A DNA stretch of 64,000 bases from Palsa-189 sp963803735 (lineage in GTDB: Bacteria; Acidobacteriota; Terriglobia; Acidiferrales; UBA7541). The stretch spans positions 1 through 64,000 of the forward strand of contig CAWDNV010000007.1 in assembly GCA_963803735.1 (NCBI GenBank), in the 5' to 3' direction. The notes below the pieces were generated by a model, which saw nothing but the letters and a program-made list of their open reading frames with translations, was not told the origin of the DNA and made no database searches. The translations under genes and the position numbers were made by a program. This document shows, piece by piece, positions 35,588-44,460 of this stretch (its first letter is position 1; every line of letters begins with the position of its first letter).

Positions 35588-38158
35588 ATGCGCTTCACTG
35601 AAATCGTCGCCATTTTCGTGGTGCTGTTTTTCCCATCGCCGTTGCGGGCACTACCACCTTCGAGTATCTGTGGGATTGTAAAAGATCAGACTGGGGCGCT
35701 CGTTCTCGGCGCCTCACTGGAATTAAGCACGGCCAGTACTCGGCTTCATGCCCAAACCGACGCAGTCGGCCAGTTTTGCTTCAACGCTCTCGGCCCAGGC
35801 GAGTATGAGCTGTCCGTTCAGTCGCGCGGCTTTCAAACAAATCAAGAAAAAGTCACTGTGCATCCAGTTGAATCCGTCCACCTGACCATCTCCCTAAAGC
35901 TCGAAACGGTCGCGGCGCAAGTCACCGTGGCGGAAGGGGCTTCTGACATCGGCTCGCTAAACGTAGCCGAGACAGAGGTGGGTTCTGGCCTTCTGCACAA
36001 TTTGCCGAGCGAAAGTGTGAATGCCGCATTGAGTTCAATATTGACTTTGGCGACGCCAGGCGTAGCGGCGGATTCGAATGGCGTGTTCCACCCGCTCGGC
36101 GAGCACGCGGAGACATCTTTCAGCATCGACGGCCAGCCAATTTCCGACCAGCAGAGCCGGATCTTTTCGAACCAGATCTCTGCGAGCGCCATTCAGGAAA
36201 TGCGCACGATCCAGGGCGCTCCGCCTGCCGAATTTGGCGATAAGACGAGCCTGATTGTGGAGGCGATTACACGTTCCGGCCTAAACGCCGGTAAGGCGAG
36301 CGGCACAGTGACACTCGGTTATGGGTCGTTCGGAACTCCCACGACAAGCATCATCCTTGCCTCCGGCTCCAGGAGCTTCGGAAATTTCTTGGCGCTAGAT
36401 GGAGTTGATAGCCGTCGTTTTTTGGACGCACCGGAATTCGATCCTCTCCATGCGCGCGGCAACGCGGAGAACCTGTTCGATCGGTTTGACTGGCGACCCA
36501 GCGACGCGACGTCATTCCATGTGAACGCGTCGCTGGCGCGCTCCTGGTTTCAAGTCCCCAATACTTACGATCAACAGGTGGCGGAACAGGATGAGCGGCA
36601 GCACATGACGAGCTTCAACGTGGGGCTGGCATTTTCCCGCGTGTTCAATCCCGCACTACTGGTGACAGCCAACACATGGGTACGACAAGACCGTGTAGAT
36701 TACTTCCCATCGTCAAATTTGTTCTCCGATCAGCCGGCAACGCTCTCTCAGTCCAGGCGACTGACGAGCACCGGCTTGCGGACTGACGTCACGTATTCCC
36801 GCGGCCGGCACACTGTAAAAGGCGGAATACAGCTACAGATCACTCCGCTTTCTGAAGCCTTCGACACCGGCTTGACCGACCCGGCATTCAATTCTCCTTG
36901 TGTAGGCACCAGCGGCACTCCGGTTCCGAATCCCGCGCTGACTTCTCCGAGCCAGTGCGCCGCGTCCGGCTACGCGGAGAACACTTCTTTCCAGCCTGCG
37001 CTTTTGCCGTATGACCTTACGCGTGCAGGGACTCTGTTCCAATTTCGCGGCGCTACGACGATCTACGAGGAGAGCGCGTACGTTGAGGACAGCATCGGGT
37101 TCGGGCCGCTCAACGTGAATCTCGGCCTGCGCTACGACAACTACGATGGCTTGAGCAAGGGCTTTGGCATCGAGCCGCGTACTGGCATCACCTATCAGGT
37201 GCGCGCCACCGGCACCGTCCTACACGTCTCGTATGCCCGGGTCTTTTTGACGCCCTATAACGAAAATCTGGTGCTGTCCAGCGCCACCGGGGCCGGCGGA
37301 CTCGCCAACGGCTCGCTGGGGGCAACGAGCGTTCAGCCTCTCACTCCGGCCCGGCGCAATCAGTACAACGTCGGCGTGGAACAGCAGCTCGGATCGAAAC
37401 TGAGCGTCCAGGCGGAATATTTCTGGAAGTTCACGAGCGGCGCCTACGACTTCAACACTATCCTGAATACGCCACTCAACTTTCCCATCCAGTTCCAGAA
37501 GTCGAAGATCGACGGTGCTTTGGTGCGCGTGACCCTCAAGAATGTGCACGGATTCAGCGCGTTCAGTGTGCTGGGGCACAGCCGGTCCCGCCTGTTCAGC
37601 CCCGAAATCGGCGGCATCAACTTTGGCTCGTCGTACGCGTCCGTCGCCCGTCCCGATCACGATCAGGGATTCGAGCAGACGACGAACCTTCAGTACCAAT
37701 TTTCGCAAAAGGCACTCAGGAGTATTTGGCTTGGATTGACTTGGCGGTCCGATAGCGGGCTTGTGGTCGTCAGCGTTCCAGACTATGCAACCGCGCTTGC
37801 TCTGACGGGCGATGAACAGCAGGAGATCGGCTTGTACTGCGGCAATGTCTTTGCTACCGTCGAACAGCCGCTACGGAGTTGCGCCTCACCTCATTATGGC
37901 GCCACGCTCATTCACATTGTTCCCCCTGGAACTTACAATGCCGACACCAACCCGTCCCGCATCACGCCGCGCAACCTTTTCGACATCGCGCTGGGTGCCG
38001 ACAGCCTGTGGAAGAGGGACGGCTACTCGCTAGGCGGGAAAATAACTGTGGTGAACTTGACGAACAAGCTCGCGCTGTATAATTTCCTTTCGAGTTTTTC
38101 GGGCACCCATTTCATTGCGCCGAGAACACTTCAAGCGGAAATCAGTTTTCACTTCTAG
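35588..38158 (+). CDS. TonB-dependent receptor with carboxypeptidase-regulatory N-domain (receptor 2)
   Basis: An 856-residue paralogue of receptor 1. Signal peptide 1-21; regulatory beta-sandwich about 26-110 (SICGIVKDQTGALVLGASLEL); plug about 125-235, sharing GVAADSNG, FSIDGQPISDQQSRIFSNQ and QGAPPAEFGDKTSL with receptor 1. The barrel ends AEISFHF. No small Cys-rich gene directly precedes it, unlike receptors 1 and 3, since the ATPase/ferredoxin pair and its debris lie there instead. It starts with ATG 17 bases after GGGAG. Confidence 0.87.
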   Translation: MRFTEIVAIFVVLFFPSPLRALPPSSICGIVKDQTGALVLGASLELSTASTRLHAQTDAVGQFCFNALGPGEYELSVQSRGFQTNQEKVTVHPVESVHLTISLKLETVAAQVTVAEGASDIGSLNVAETEVGSGLLHNLPSESVNAALSSILTLATPGVAADSNGVFHPLGEHAETSFSIDGQPISDQQSRIFSNQISASAIQEMRTIQGAPPAEFGDKTSLIVEAITRSGLNAGKASGTVTLGYGSFGTPTTSIILASGSRSFGNFLALDGVDSRRFLDAPEFDPLHARGNAENLFDRFDWRPSDATSFHVNASLARSWFQVPNTYDQQVAEQDERQHMTSFNVGLAFSRVFNPALLVTANTWVRQDRVDYFPSSNLFSDQPATLSQSRRLTSTGLRTDVTYSRGRHTVKGGIQLQITPLSEAFDTGLTDPAFNSPCVGTSGTPVPNPALTSPSQCAASGYAENTSFQPALLPYDLTRAGTLFQFRGATTIYEESAYVEDSIGFGPLNVNLGLRYDNYDGLSKGFGIEPRTGITYQVRATGTVLHVSYARVFLTPYNENLVLSSATGAGGLANGSLGATSVQPLTPARRNQYNVGVEQQLGSKLSVQAEYFWKFTSGAYDFNTILNTPLNFPIQFQKSKIDGALVRVTLKNVHGFSAFSVLGHSRSRLFSPEIGGINFGSSYASVARPDHDQGFEQTTNLQYQFSQKALRSIWLGLTWRSDSGLVVVSVPDYATALALTGDEQQEIGLYCGNVFATVEQPLRSCASPHYGATLIHIVPPGTYNADTNPSRITPRNLFDIALGADSLWKRDGYSLGGKITVVNLTNKLALYNFLSSFSGTHFIAPRTLQAEISFHF

Positions 38159-38304
38159 CCGTTCAGTGTTCGGATATCGTCTCCCCCAATGTTCCTGCGC
38201 TCGAGAATCCTGGGAAGTCTTATAGATCCGAAGTGGGTACTGTTTAGTGATTGCAGTTGAATCTTGCCATATGAAGGTTGTATCCTTGAATCCGTTGCGA
38301 CCGC

Positions 38305-38706
38305 ATGAAGCTGATAGACATTCCGCGAAAGCTCTCGGCAGTGGCGGCACTTCTTGCGTTGCTGGCAGCGACTACACCGGCGCTCGCCGAGTCGCTTTCC
38401 GCTTCCGATTTGCCCGCTTGCTGCAACACTGCCTATTGTCCCCTGCACCATCGGCAAGGCCGCGAAATGCAGAAGGACAAGAGCGATTGCGGCACGCACG
38501 GCAAGACCAGTGCAGCCGATTGTTCAATGGGAGCTTGCGACCCCGCGCCTAGTCAGGCCGTGGGAACAGCACTATTCACTCCGGCAGCACCCATTAAAAT
38601 CTCCTACGAAGCGACGGTGCAGGCCGCCCCGCTCTCGATGTCCAGGTTCGTTCCATTCGTAGCCAGTCTTCCCTCCACACCGCCCCCTCGAACATTTCCG
38701 AGCTAA
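38305..38706 (+). CDS. Small secreted Cys-rich protein (family member 4) before a TonB receptor
   Basis: A 133-residue protein with a signal peptide (ALLALLAATTPALAES) and a Cys/His-rich N-half: ACCNTAYCPLHH, then KSDCGTHGK and ADCSMGACD, seven Cys in about 50 residues. The C-half has a hydrophobic stretch and ends TPPPRTFPS, in the position of the RAPP segment of the other members. It is 94 bases before TonB receptor 3. The Cys-dense region suggests binding of soft metal ions in the periplasm. The family link to the 21, 26.0 and 26.8 kb proteins rests on layout more than on sequence identity. Confidence 0.65.
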   Translation: MKLIDIPRKLSAVAALLALLAATTPALAESLSASDLPACCNTAYCPLHHRQGREMQKDKSDCGTHGKTSAADCSMGACDPAPSQAVGTALFTPAAPIKISYEATVQAAPLSMSRFVPFVASLPSTPPPRTFPS

Positions 38707-38799
38707 CTAAATCATCCGCGTTCAAAAAATGGAATTCGCCGTGTAGAAGTTTCTTCTATGCGGCGAGGCTCTGATTCTTAGCCAAAAGCGAGGGAGCAA

Positions 38800-41112
38800 A
38801 TGAGTCTCAATATGCGATTGGGCGTTACTGCATCGGTTTTGGTTCTTGTCGTTTGTGCACTTACCATGGGTTCTATGCCCGCAGAAGGAGAGATATTCGG
38901 GACCGTGCATGGCATCGTTCATGATCCCCAGCATCGTCCCGTTCAAGACGCGACGGTCGATCTAAAGGCGCAACGATCCGATTGGGTCCAACACCAAAAA
39001 ACCAACGGGAGCGGGGAATTCGACTTTGGCGCGGTACCACTGGGCGAATACACAGTCACCGTCACCTTGACCAACTTCCAGCAAGCGCAGCAGAGCGTTG
39101 TCGTCGAATCCAGCACAAATCCCGTGCTGCATATTCAGTTGGCGCTCGCCGGCGTCACCGAAAATACAGTTGTGACCGGTGAACCCGTGACCGCAACGAT
39201 GGATTCGGTAACGCCCACGACACTTCTGAACCGCCTTGACGTTCAGGAGACGCCCGGGGCCGATCGCTCAAACAGTCTGGCGATTATCACGGACTATGTC
39301 CCAGGAGCCTACATCACCCATGACCAACTCCACATTCGCGGTGGACACCAGACCAGCTGGCTAGTGGACGGTGTGCCTGTGCCGAACACTAACATTGCAT
39401 CCAACCTTGGCCCGCAGCTTGACCCCAAAGACTTCGACTATATGGAAGTGAATCGTGGAAGCTACGGGGCAGAGTTTGGCGACAGAACCTACGGCGTATT
39501 CAACCTCGTCCCTCGCACGGGGTTCGAACGCAACAATGAGGCGGAACTGGTTCTGAGCGAAGGAAGCCTATACCAGACCAACGCACAACTAAGCTTTGGG
39601 AGTCACACCGAGCGTTTTGCCTACTATGCCAGTGTGAACGGGAATCGAAGCGATCTAGGTCTTCAGCCGCCTGTTCCGCGAGTGGTTCACGATGCCGCGA
39701 ACGGGTACGGAGGCTTCACTTCCCTGATTTTCAACGTCGATTCTTCGAACCAACTCCGTTTCGTGACTTCGTTGCGTAAGGACTACTACCAAATTCCTTA
39801 CGATCCCAACCCCAACGACGCAGAAAACGCGCCAATCTATGGGAATCCCCCAAACCCGCAGTACATGAGCATCGGACTCCGTGATGGCCAGCACGAAGGC
39901 GATGCGTTTGTGAACTTTTCATGGGTGCACACGTTTAACACAAAAACATTATTGACCATCTCTCCTTTCTACCACTACAACGCGGCCAACTTCGACAGCT
40001 CGCCAAGCGATACGCCGATCGCCTCGACCGACCATCGCACTTCAACTTATGTTGGCGGTCAAGTCTCCTTTAGCACCAGTTTCGCCAGGAACGATCTTCA
40101 GACAGGCTTGTACAGCTTCTACCAGCATGACAACGAGTTCTTCGGGTTGATTTTCAACGGCACGCCGCCACCGCCAAACCCGCCGCCAGTCGCCGACCCT
40201 GAGCATCCTTCTGGGAGCGTGGTAGCTTACTTCCTGGATGACAAATTCAAGCCTCTTTCCTGGCTGACACTTTCAGCGGGTATCCGGCCCACCCGCTTTT
40301 CTGGCGGATTTGCTGAGACTGCGATCAGCCCGCGCTTCGGTGTCGCCCTGAACATTCCTCACCTCAACTGGACCTTCCGCGCCTTTTACGGCCACTATTA
40401 TCAAGCGCCACCTCTAGTTACCATTTCCGGTCCGTTGCTTGATTTCTGCAATGCCAACAATTGCGGGTTTATCCCGCTTCAGGGTGAGCGCGACGAAGAG
40501 CATCAGTTCGGTGTAACCATCCCTTATCGCGGATGGACTCTTGACGCCGACAACTTCAAAACCAATGCCCGTAATTTCTTCGACCATAGTTGCATCGGTT
40601 CCGGGGCCTGCATTCCCATCACGATCTCCCAAGCTGTCATTCGCGGCTGGGAACTTAGTCTCCGCTCGCCTCGGATTGCGCGTCGCGGCCAAATCCATCT
40701 CGCCTACTCGAATCAAATTGCGGAAGGCGCCCTACCGATCACCGGCGGTCTGACTAACTTTCAATCACCAACTGATTTGTTTCCCCTGGATCACGACCAG
40801 CGCAACACACTCAACTTCGGAGGGGAACTCACTCTTCCGTGGAGATCGTTTGCTTCCACCAACATTTACTACGGTTCCGGGTTCAGCAATGCGTTTCCTG
40901 ACGCGCCGTATCCCGGGGACCACCTGCCGCAACACACGACCTTCGACCTTTCAATCGGAAAAGATTTCGGCGAACGGTTCTCAGCTTCATTGAACGCCTT
41001 GAATGTGACTGGTCGCCGGGTGGATTTGGACAACAGCCAGACGTTCGGCGGCTTCCATTGGAACAATCCACGGGAGATTTATGCCGAGGTTCGATACCAC
41101 TTCCATTATTAA
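38800..41112 (+). CDS. TonB-dependent receptor with carboxypeptidase-regulatory N-domain (receptor 3)
   Basis: A 770-residue receptor, more distant from receptors 1 and 2. Signal peptide 1-28; regulatory domain about 32-115 (VHGIVHDPQHRPVQDATVDLK); plug about 140-245 with LHIRGGHQTSWLVDGVPVPN and RGSYGAEFGDRTYGVFNLVPRTG in pieces; barrel to the terminal RYHFHY. The plug is of the classical RGGxxxSxLxDGxP kind. It lies between the Cys-rich small protein and the copper chaperone gene, which makes copper or a copper complex the best guess for its substrate. Confidence 0.87.
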   Translation: MSLNMRLGVTASVLVLVVCALTMGSMPAEGEIFGTVHGIVHDPQHRPVQDATVDLKAQRSDWVQHQKTNGSGEFDFGAVPLGEYTVTVTLTNFQQAQQSVVVESSTNPVLHIQLALAGVTENTVVTGEPVTATMDSVTPTTLLNRLDVQETPGADRSNSLAIITDYVPGAYITHDQLHIRGGHQTSWLVDGVPVPNTNIASNLGPQLDPKDFDYMEVNRGSYGAEFGDRTYGVFNLVPRTGFERNNEAELVLSEGSLYQTNAQLSFGSHTERFAYYASVNGNRSDLGLQPPVPRVVHDAANGYGGFTSLIFNVDSSNQLRFVTSLRKDYYQIPYDPNPNDAENAPIYGNPPNPQYMSIGLRDGQHEGDAFVNFSWVHTFNTKTLLTISPFYHYNAANFDSSPSDTPIASTDHRTSTYVGGQVSFSTSFARNDLQTGLYSFYQHDNEFFGLIFNGTPPPPNPPPVADPEHPSGSVVAYFLDDKFKPLSWLTLSAGIRPTRFSGGFAETAISPRFGVALNIPHLNWTFRAFYGHYYQAPPLVTISGPLLDFCNANNCGFIPLQGERDEEHQFGVTIPYRGWTLDADNFKTNARNFFDHSCIGSGACIPITISQAVIRGWELSLRSPRIARRGQIHLAYSNQIAEGALPITGGLTNFQSPTDLFPLDHDQRNTLNFGGELTLPWRSFASTNIYYGSGFSNAFPDAPYPGDHLPQHTTFDLSIGKDFGERFSASLNALNVTGRRVDLDNSQTFGGFHWNNPREIYAEVRYHFHY

Positions 41113-41209
41113 GTCTGGATTGACTTTGGAAACTCAGGCGCGCCGTAAGTGGCGAAAGAGTTTCCCGAACACTATTTTTTGGAGCATTGCCAAGAAGAAA
41201 CTCGGCAAC

Positions 41210-42094
41210 ATGATGATGACGAAACTAATTAATTACCGCTTTGGCGGATTCATTTTCATTATGTGTGTCTCCTTGCTCCTTTCAAGCTGCAAGGATTCAC
41301 CGACTACTTACACCTTGACGGGACGCGTCATCAGCAAACAACCCGCCACCCAGCAACTCATCATCGACAACGACAACATCCCCGGATTTATGCCAGCGAT
41401 GACGATGCCCTATGACGTAAAAGATCCCGAGGGGTTTGGAAAAGTCCAGCCCTCAGACATCATACGAGCGGACGTAATCGTTACTCCAGGAAAGAAGTTT
41501 TGGCTTGAGAGGATTATCGTGACTGGGAAAGGCGCGCCTCGTATATCCGGCGACGCCGGAGCTTCTCAAGTCCTTATGATCGGGGAAAAAGTCCCCGACG
41601 TGCCGATGATCAATGAGGATGGAAAGACGATCCACATCGGCCAGTTCAAGGGAGAGGCTGTTCTTCTGACGTTCATTTATACGCGATGCCCGTTCCCCGA
41701 TTTTTGCCCGCTGCTCAGCAGCCGGTTCGCTGCGATTCAGGGCGAGTTGGCGAAAAATGTGGAAGAGTATAAGAGGACGCATCTGATCAGTATCAGCCTA
41801 GATCCAGACTACGACAAGCCCGCAGTGCTGCGGGAATATGGACTGAAGTACATCGGCCACGACCCTGGGGGATTTCAACATTGGGATTTCGTTTCCACCA
41901 CGCCCGCAGACCTTCAAAAGCTCGTCGCGAGTTTTGGTCTCTCCTATTCCGAACAAGACAGTCAGATCTCACATAGCATGAATACGATCTTACTTGCAGC
42001 CGACGGAACCGTCGCAAACATGTGGCCCGGTAACGATTGGCAGACCTCCGAGGTTCTCGACGTGATGCGCCACGCTTCGACATTGAGCAAATAG
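41210..42094 (+). CDS. CusF-like domain fused to SCO1/SenC copper chaperone (lipoprotein)
   Basis: I start at the Met at 41210 (three consecutive Met codons) because it gives a lipoprotein signal with lipobox LLSSC (Cys27). Residues about 30-100 match CusF/YdeI-type copper-binding domains: TLTGRVISK and the ligand stretch GFMPAMTMPYDV. Residues about 125-290 are SCO1/SenC thioredoxin-fold: Cu ligands in RCPFPDFCP (C-x4-C) and the distal His in ISHSMNTILL. SCO proteins deliver copper to cytochrome oxidase CuA or act as thiol reductases. The fused domain suggests a tethered copper donor. The gene follows TonB receptor 3 by 97 bases. Confidence 0.88.
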   Translation: MMMTKLINYRFGGFIFIMCVSLLLSSCKDSPTTYTLTGRVISKQPATQQLIIDNDNIPGFMPAMTMPYDVKDPEGFGKVQPSDIIRADVIVTPGKKFWLERIIVTGKGAPRISGDAGASQVLMIGEKVPDVPMINEDGKTIHIGQFKGEAVLLTFIYTRCPFPDFCPLLSSRFAAIQGELAKNVEEYKRTHLISISLDPDYDKPAVLREYGLKYIGHDPGGFQHWDFVSTTPADLQKLVASFGLSYSEQDSQISHSMNTILLAADGTVANMWPGNDWQTSEVLDVMRHASTLSK

Positions 42095-42241
42095 CGCAGT
42101 TCCTGAATTGGTTGGGAAACAATGAAGATGGCGAGGCTACTCTTAGCAGGGGATCGACGTGGAAATGGTCGGAAGAAAAACGGAGGTGCGGGAGCCACAC
42201 GAGAAATAGCAGCTCTCACATCGATGCCACTCTGCGACTAG

Positions 42242-43769
42242 CAGCCTGTGGTGAAAGTCGAAAATGTGGTTTTGTAAGCTGAAGTAACTTGCTTTCGTCA
42301 TTGTCTCTCGTAGAATACAAACGAATTCTGGGAGAATCGCTGATGGCGATGGGCACACGAAGGCGGAGGCAGCGGCAGGAGCGTTTATGGATCAGCCGAC
42401 AAGACTTGGCGAAAGGGCCGGGGCATCCTTTTTACAAGCGCGTGAATGAACTGTTGGAAACGGAAGGGTTCGATGAGTTCGCCGAGAAGGAGTGCGCGAG
42501 ATTCTACGCCGAGAACAATGGGCGACCCTCGCTGACGCCGGGGATCTATTTCCGGTTGTTGCTGGTCGGATATTTTGAAGGGATCGATTCCGAGCGCGGG
42601 ATTGCCTGGCGAGCGGCGGATTCCTTTGGGCTGCGACAGTTCCTGGGGATCGCGATAGACGAGGACACGCCGGATCACTCCACGATCTCGCGGACGCGAC
42701 GGCTGATCGATGTGGAGACCCATCGCAAGGTGTTCTTTTGGGTGCTGGAACGGTTGCGAGACCAGGGTGGCGTGAAGGGCAAGACGGTGGGGATCGACGC
42801 AACCACGCTGGAGGCCAACGCGGCGATGCGTTCGATCGTGCGGCGGGACAACGGCGAGAGCTATGAAGAGTTTCTAAAGGGGCTGGTGAAGGAATCGGGA
42901 ATCGCAACGCCGACGCGCGAAGATCTGGCGCGGCTGGATCGCACACGAAAGAACAAAGCCAGCAACAAGGATTGGGTGAATCCGCAGGATCCAGACGCGC
43001 GGATCACCAAGATGAAAGATGACCGGACGCATCTGGCGCACAAAGCCGAGCATGCGGTGGATTTGAAGACCGGGGCGGTCTTGGCGGTCACCTTGCAGGA
43101 AGCGGACCGGGGAGATACGACGACGGTTCTAGAGACTTTGGTACAAGCGGGCGAAAACGTCGCCGAGTTGATTAGGACGGAAGCACCGAATCAGAATCCG
43201 CAAGTGCATCTGCAAGGTATCCAAGAAGTGGTGACTGACAAGGGTTACCACAGCGGTGCGGTGCTGGTAGCGATGAAGAGCACGGACGTAAGAACGTACC
43301 TTCCAGAGAAGAAGCAGAAGGGCCAACGGCATTGGCAAGGCAAGCCCGAGCAACGGCAGGCGGTCTATGAGAACCGGCGACGAGTGAACCGCGCGTATGG
43401 GAAATCCCTGCTTCGCAAGAGAGGCGAACTGATCGAGCGGAGCTTCGCGCACTGCTACGATACGGGTGGAATGAGAAGGATCCATCTGCGAGGGCACGAG
43501 AACATTCTCAAGCGACTGTTGCTTCACGTCGGTGCGTTCAATCTGAGCCTGATCTTCCGCTCTCTATTGGGATCTGGCACCCCACGGGAGCTGAGAAATC
43601 GACAGTCCCGGCTTATTTTTGTGCTTTCTTTCCTATTCCGTTGCTTTTCAACACCCGCGCATCGCACAAACTTTTCTTTTTCGTCGTCACGACTCAGACG
43701 GCCTCGGAGTCATTGCTATCTCAGATATAAACTCCGCCACGCAAAAGAGAAGGGTTCCACCACGGGCTG
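42242..43769. mobile_element. IS5/IS1182-like insertion sequence, copy 2 (1528 bp)
   Basis: The same element as 30012-31539 in the same orientation. The target duplication here is CTAG (42238-42241 and 43770-43773), different from CTAA at copy 1, so the two inserted independently. It separates the SCO gene from the next copper genes. Confidence 0.92.
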
Positions 43770-43773
43770 CTAG
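42343..43773 (+). CDS. DDE transposase of IS copy 2
   Basis: Identical protein to that of IS copy 1 (476 residues from the ATG at 42343). The stop codon here is TAG, formed at the CTAG target duplication, whereas copy 1 ends in TAA from CTAA. The two copies together show that the gene carries no stop of its own. Catalytic residues are intact. Confidence 0.88.
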   Translation: MAMGTRRRRQRQERLWISRQDLAKGPGHPFYKRVNELLETEGFDEFAEKECARFYAENNGRPSLTPGIYFRLLLVGYFEGIDSERGIAWRAADSFGLRQFLGIAIDEDTPDHSTISRTRRLIDVETHRKVFFWVLERLRDQGGVKGKTVGIDATTLEANAAMRSIVRRDNGESYEEFLKGLVKESGIATPTREDLARLDRTRKNKASNKDWVNPQDPDARITKMKDDRTHLAHKAEHAVDLKTGAVLAVTLQEADRGDTTTVLETLVQAGENVAELIRTEAPNQNPQVHLQGIQEVVTDKGYHSGAVLVAMKSTDVRTYLPEKKQKGQRHWQGKPEQRQAVYENRRRVNRAYGKSLLRKRGELIERSFAHCYDTGGMRRIHLRGHENILKRLLLHVGAFNLSLIFRSLLGSGTPRELRNRQSRLIFVLSFLFRCFSTPAHRTNFSFSSSRLRRPRSHCYLRYKLRHAKEKGSTTGC

Positions 43774-43854
43774 GGGATCGTATCGGCGATCTCGGTCTAA
43801 TCCTTCTTGCGTTTTCGCTGGTCACTTTATCTATGAAAGAAAGGAAAGTTTGCA

Positions 43855-44403
43855 ATGAACCGTACAACCCGATATTTCACTCTCGGCTTTCTCGCCTTGA
43901 TTGCAGTTTTCTCCATTGGGGTTGTACGGAATTCTGCGAAGGACATGCCGTCCTCGCAAGGTTCAACCCGAGGAGACTCAAACGAAAAAGCGCATATGGA
44001 CCACAAACCCAAGCATGGTGGATCTTTCTTTATGTCACTGGATAACAAGCACCATTTGGAAGGGGTTCTCCTCCCACCTGGCACATTTCGCGTCTACCTC
44101 TATGACGACCACACGAAGCCGTTAAAGGCCGACCAAGTAAAGGAAGCCAACGGGACAATTCAGATCGGAGACTCTGAGGATGCCCCTAAGATAGCGCTAG
44201 GACCAGGAAAAAAGAAAGAGACGATGGAGGCGGCCCTGGACGGCGAAGTAAAGTTTCCGGTAGCCATCACAATGTTGCTGCATCTGCCCGGCATGGCACC
44301 GGATGCAAAACCTGAATTGTTCAACTTTACCTTCGATAAATTCACGGATGAGAACGGTCCCGGAACCTCTGCCCCTATGGGGAAAATGCCGGGAATGAAA
44401 TGA
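43855..44403 (+). CDS. Secreted His/Met-rich protein of the copper cluster, function unknown
   Basis: A 182-residue protein with a signal anchor or signal peptide (YFTLGFLALIAVFSIGVV) and AAGGAAAG before the ATG. Possible copper ligands are grouped: MDHKPKHGG (residues 44-52), MSLDNKHH, and a Met-rich tail (PMGKMPGMK). The central part (GVLLPPGTFRVYLYDDHTKPL) looks like a small beta-sandwich. I do not recognise a named family. It is 57 bases upstream of the CopC-CopD gene on the same strand, so a periplasmic copper-binding role is likely by context and composition. Confidence 0.7.
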   Translation: MNRTTRYFTLGFLALIAVFSIGVVRNSAKDMPSSQGSTRGDSNEKAHMDHKPKHGGSFFMSLDNKHHLEGVLLPPGTFRVYLYDDHTKPLKADQVKEANGTIQIGDSEDAPKIALGPGKKKETMEAALDGEVKFPVAITMLLHLPGMAPDAKPELFNFTFDKFTDENGPGTSAPMGKMPGMK

Positions 44404-44460
44404 AGAAGCATTTCCTTGAGATCGCGTGGCTAGGACTGCCTGTCCGGGAGGGAGGGATCA

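Noticed and set aside
30012..43769. Composite transposon carrying the copper genes
   Set aside because: The outer 4-bp flanks differ (CTAA and CTAG), and each copy has its own matching duplication, so the copies inserted separately.
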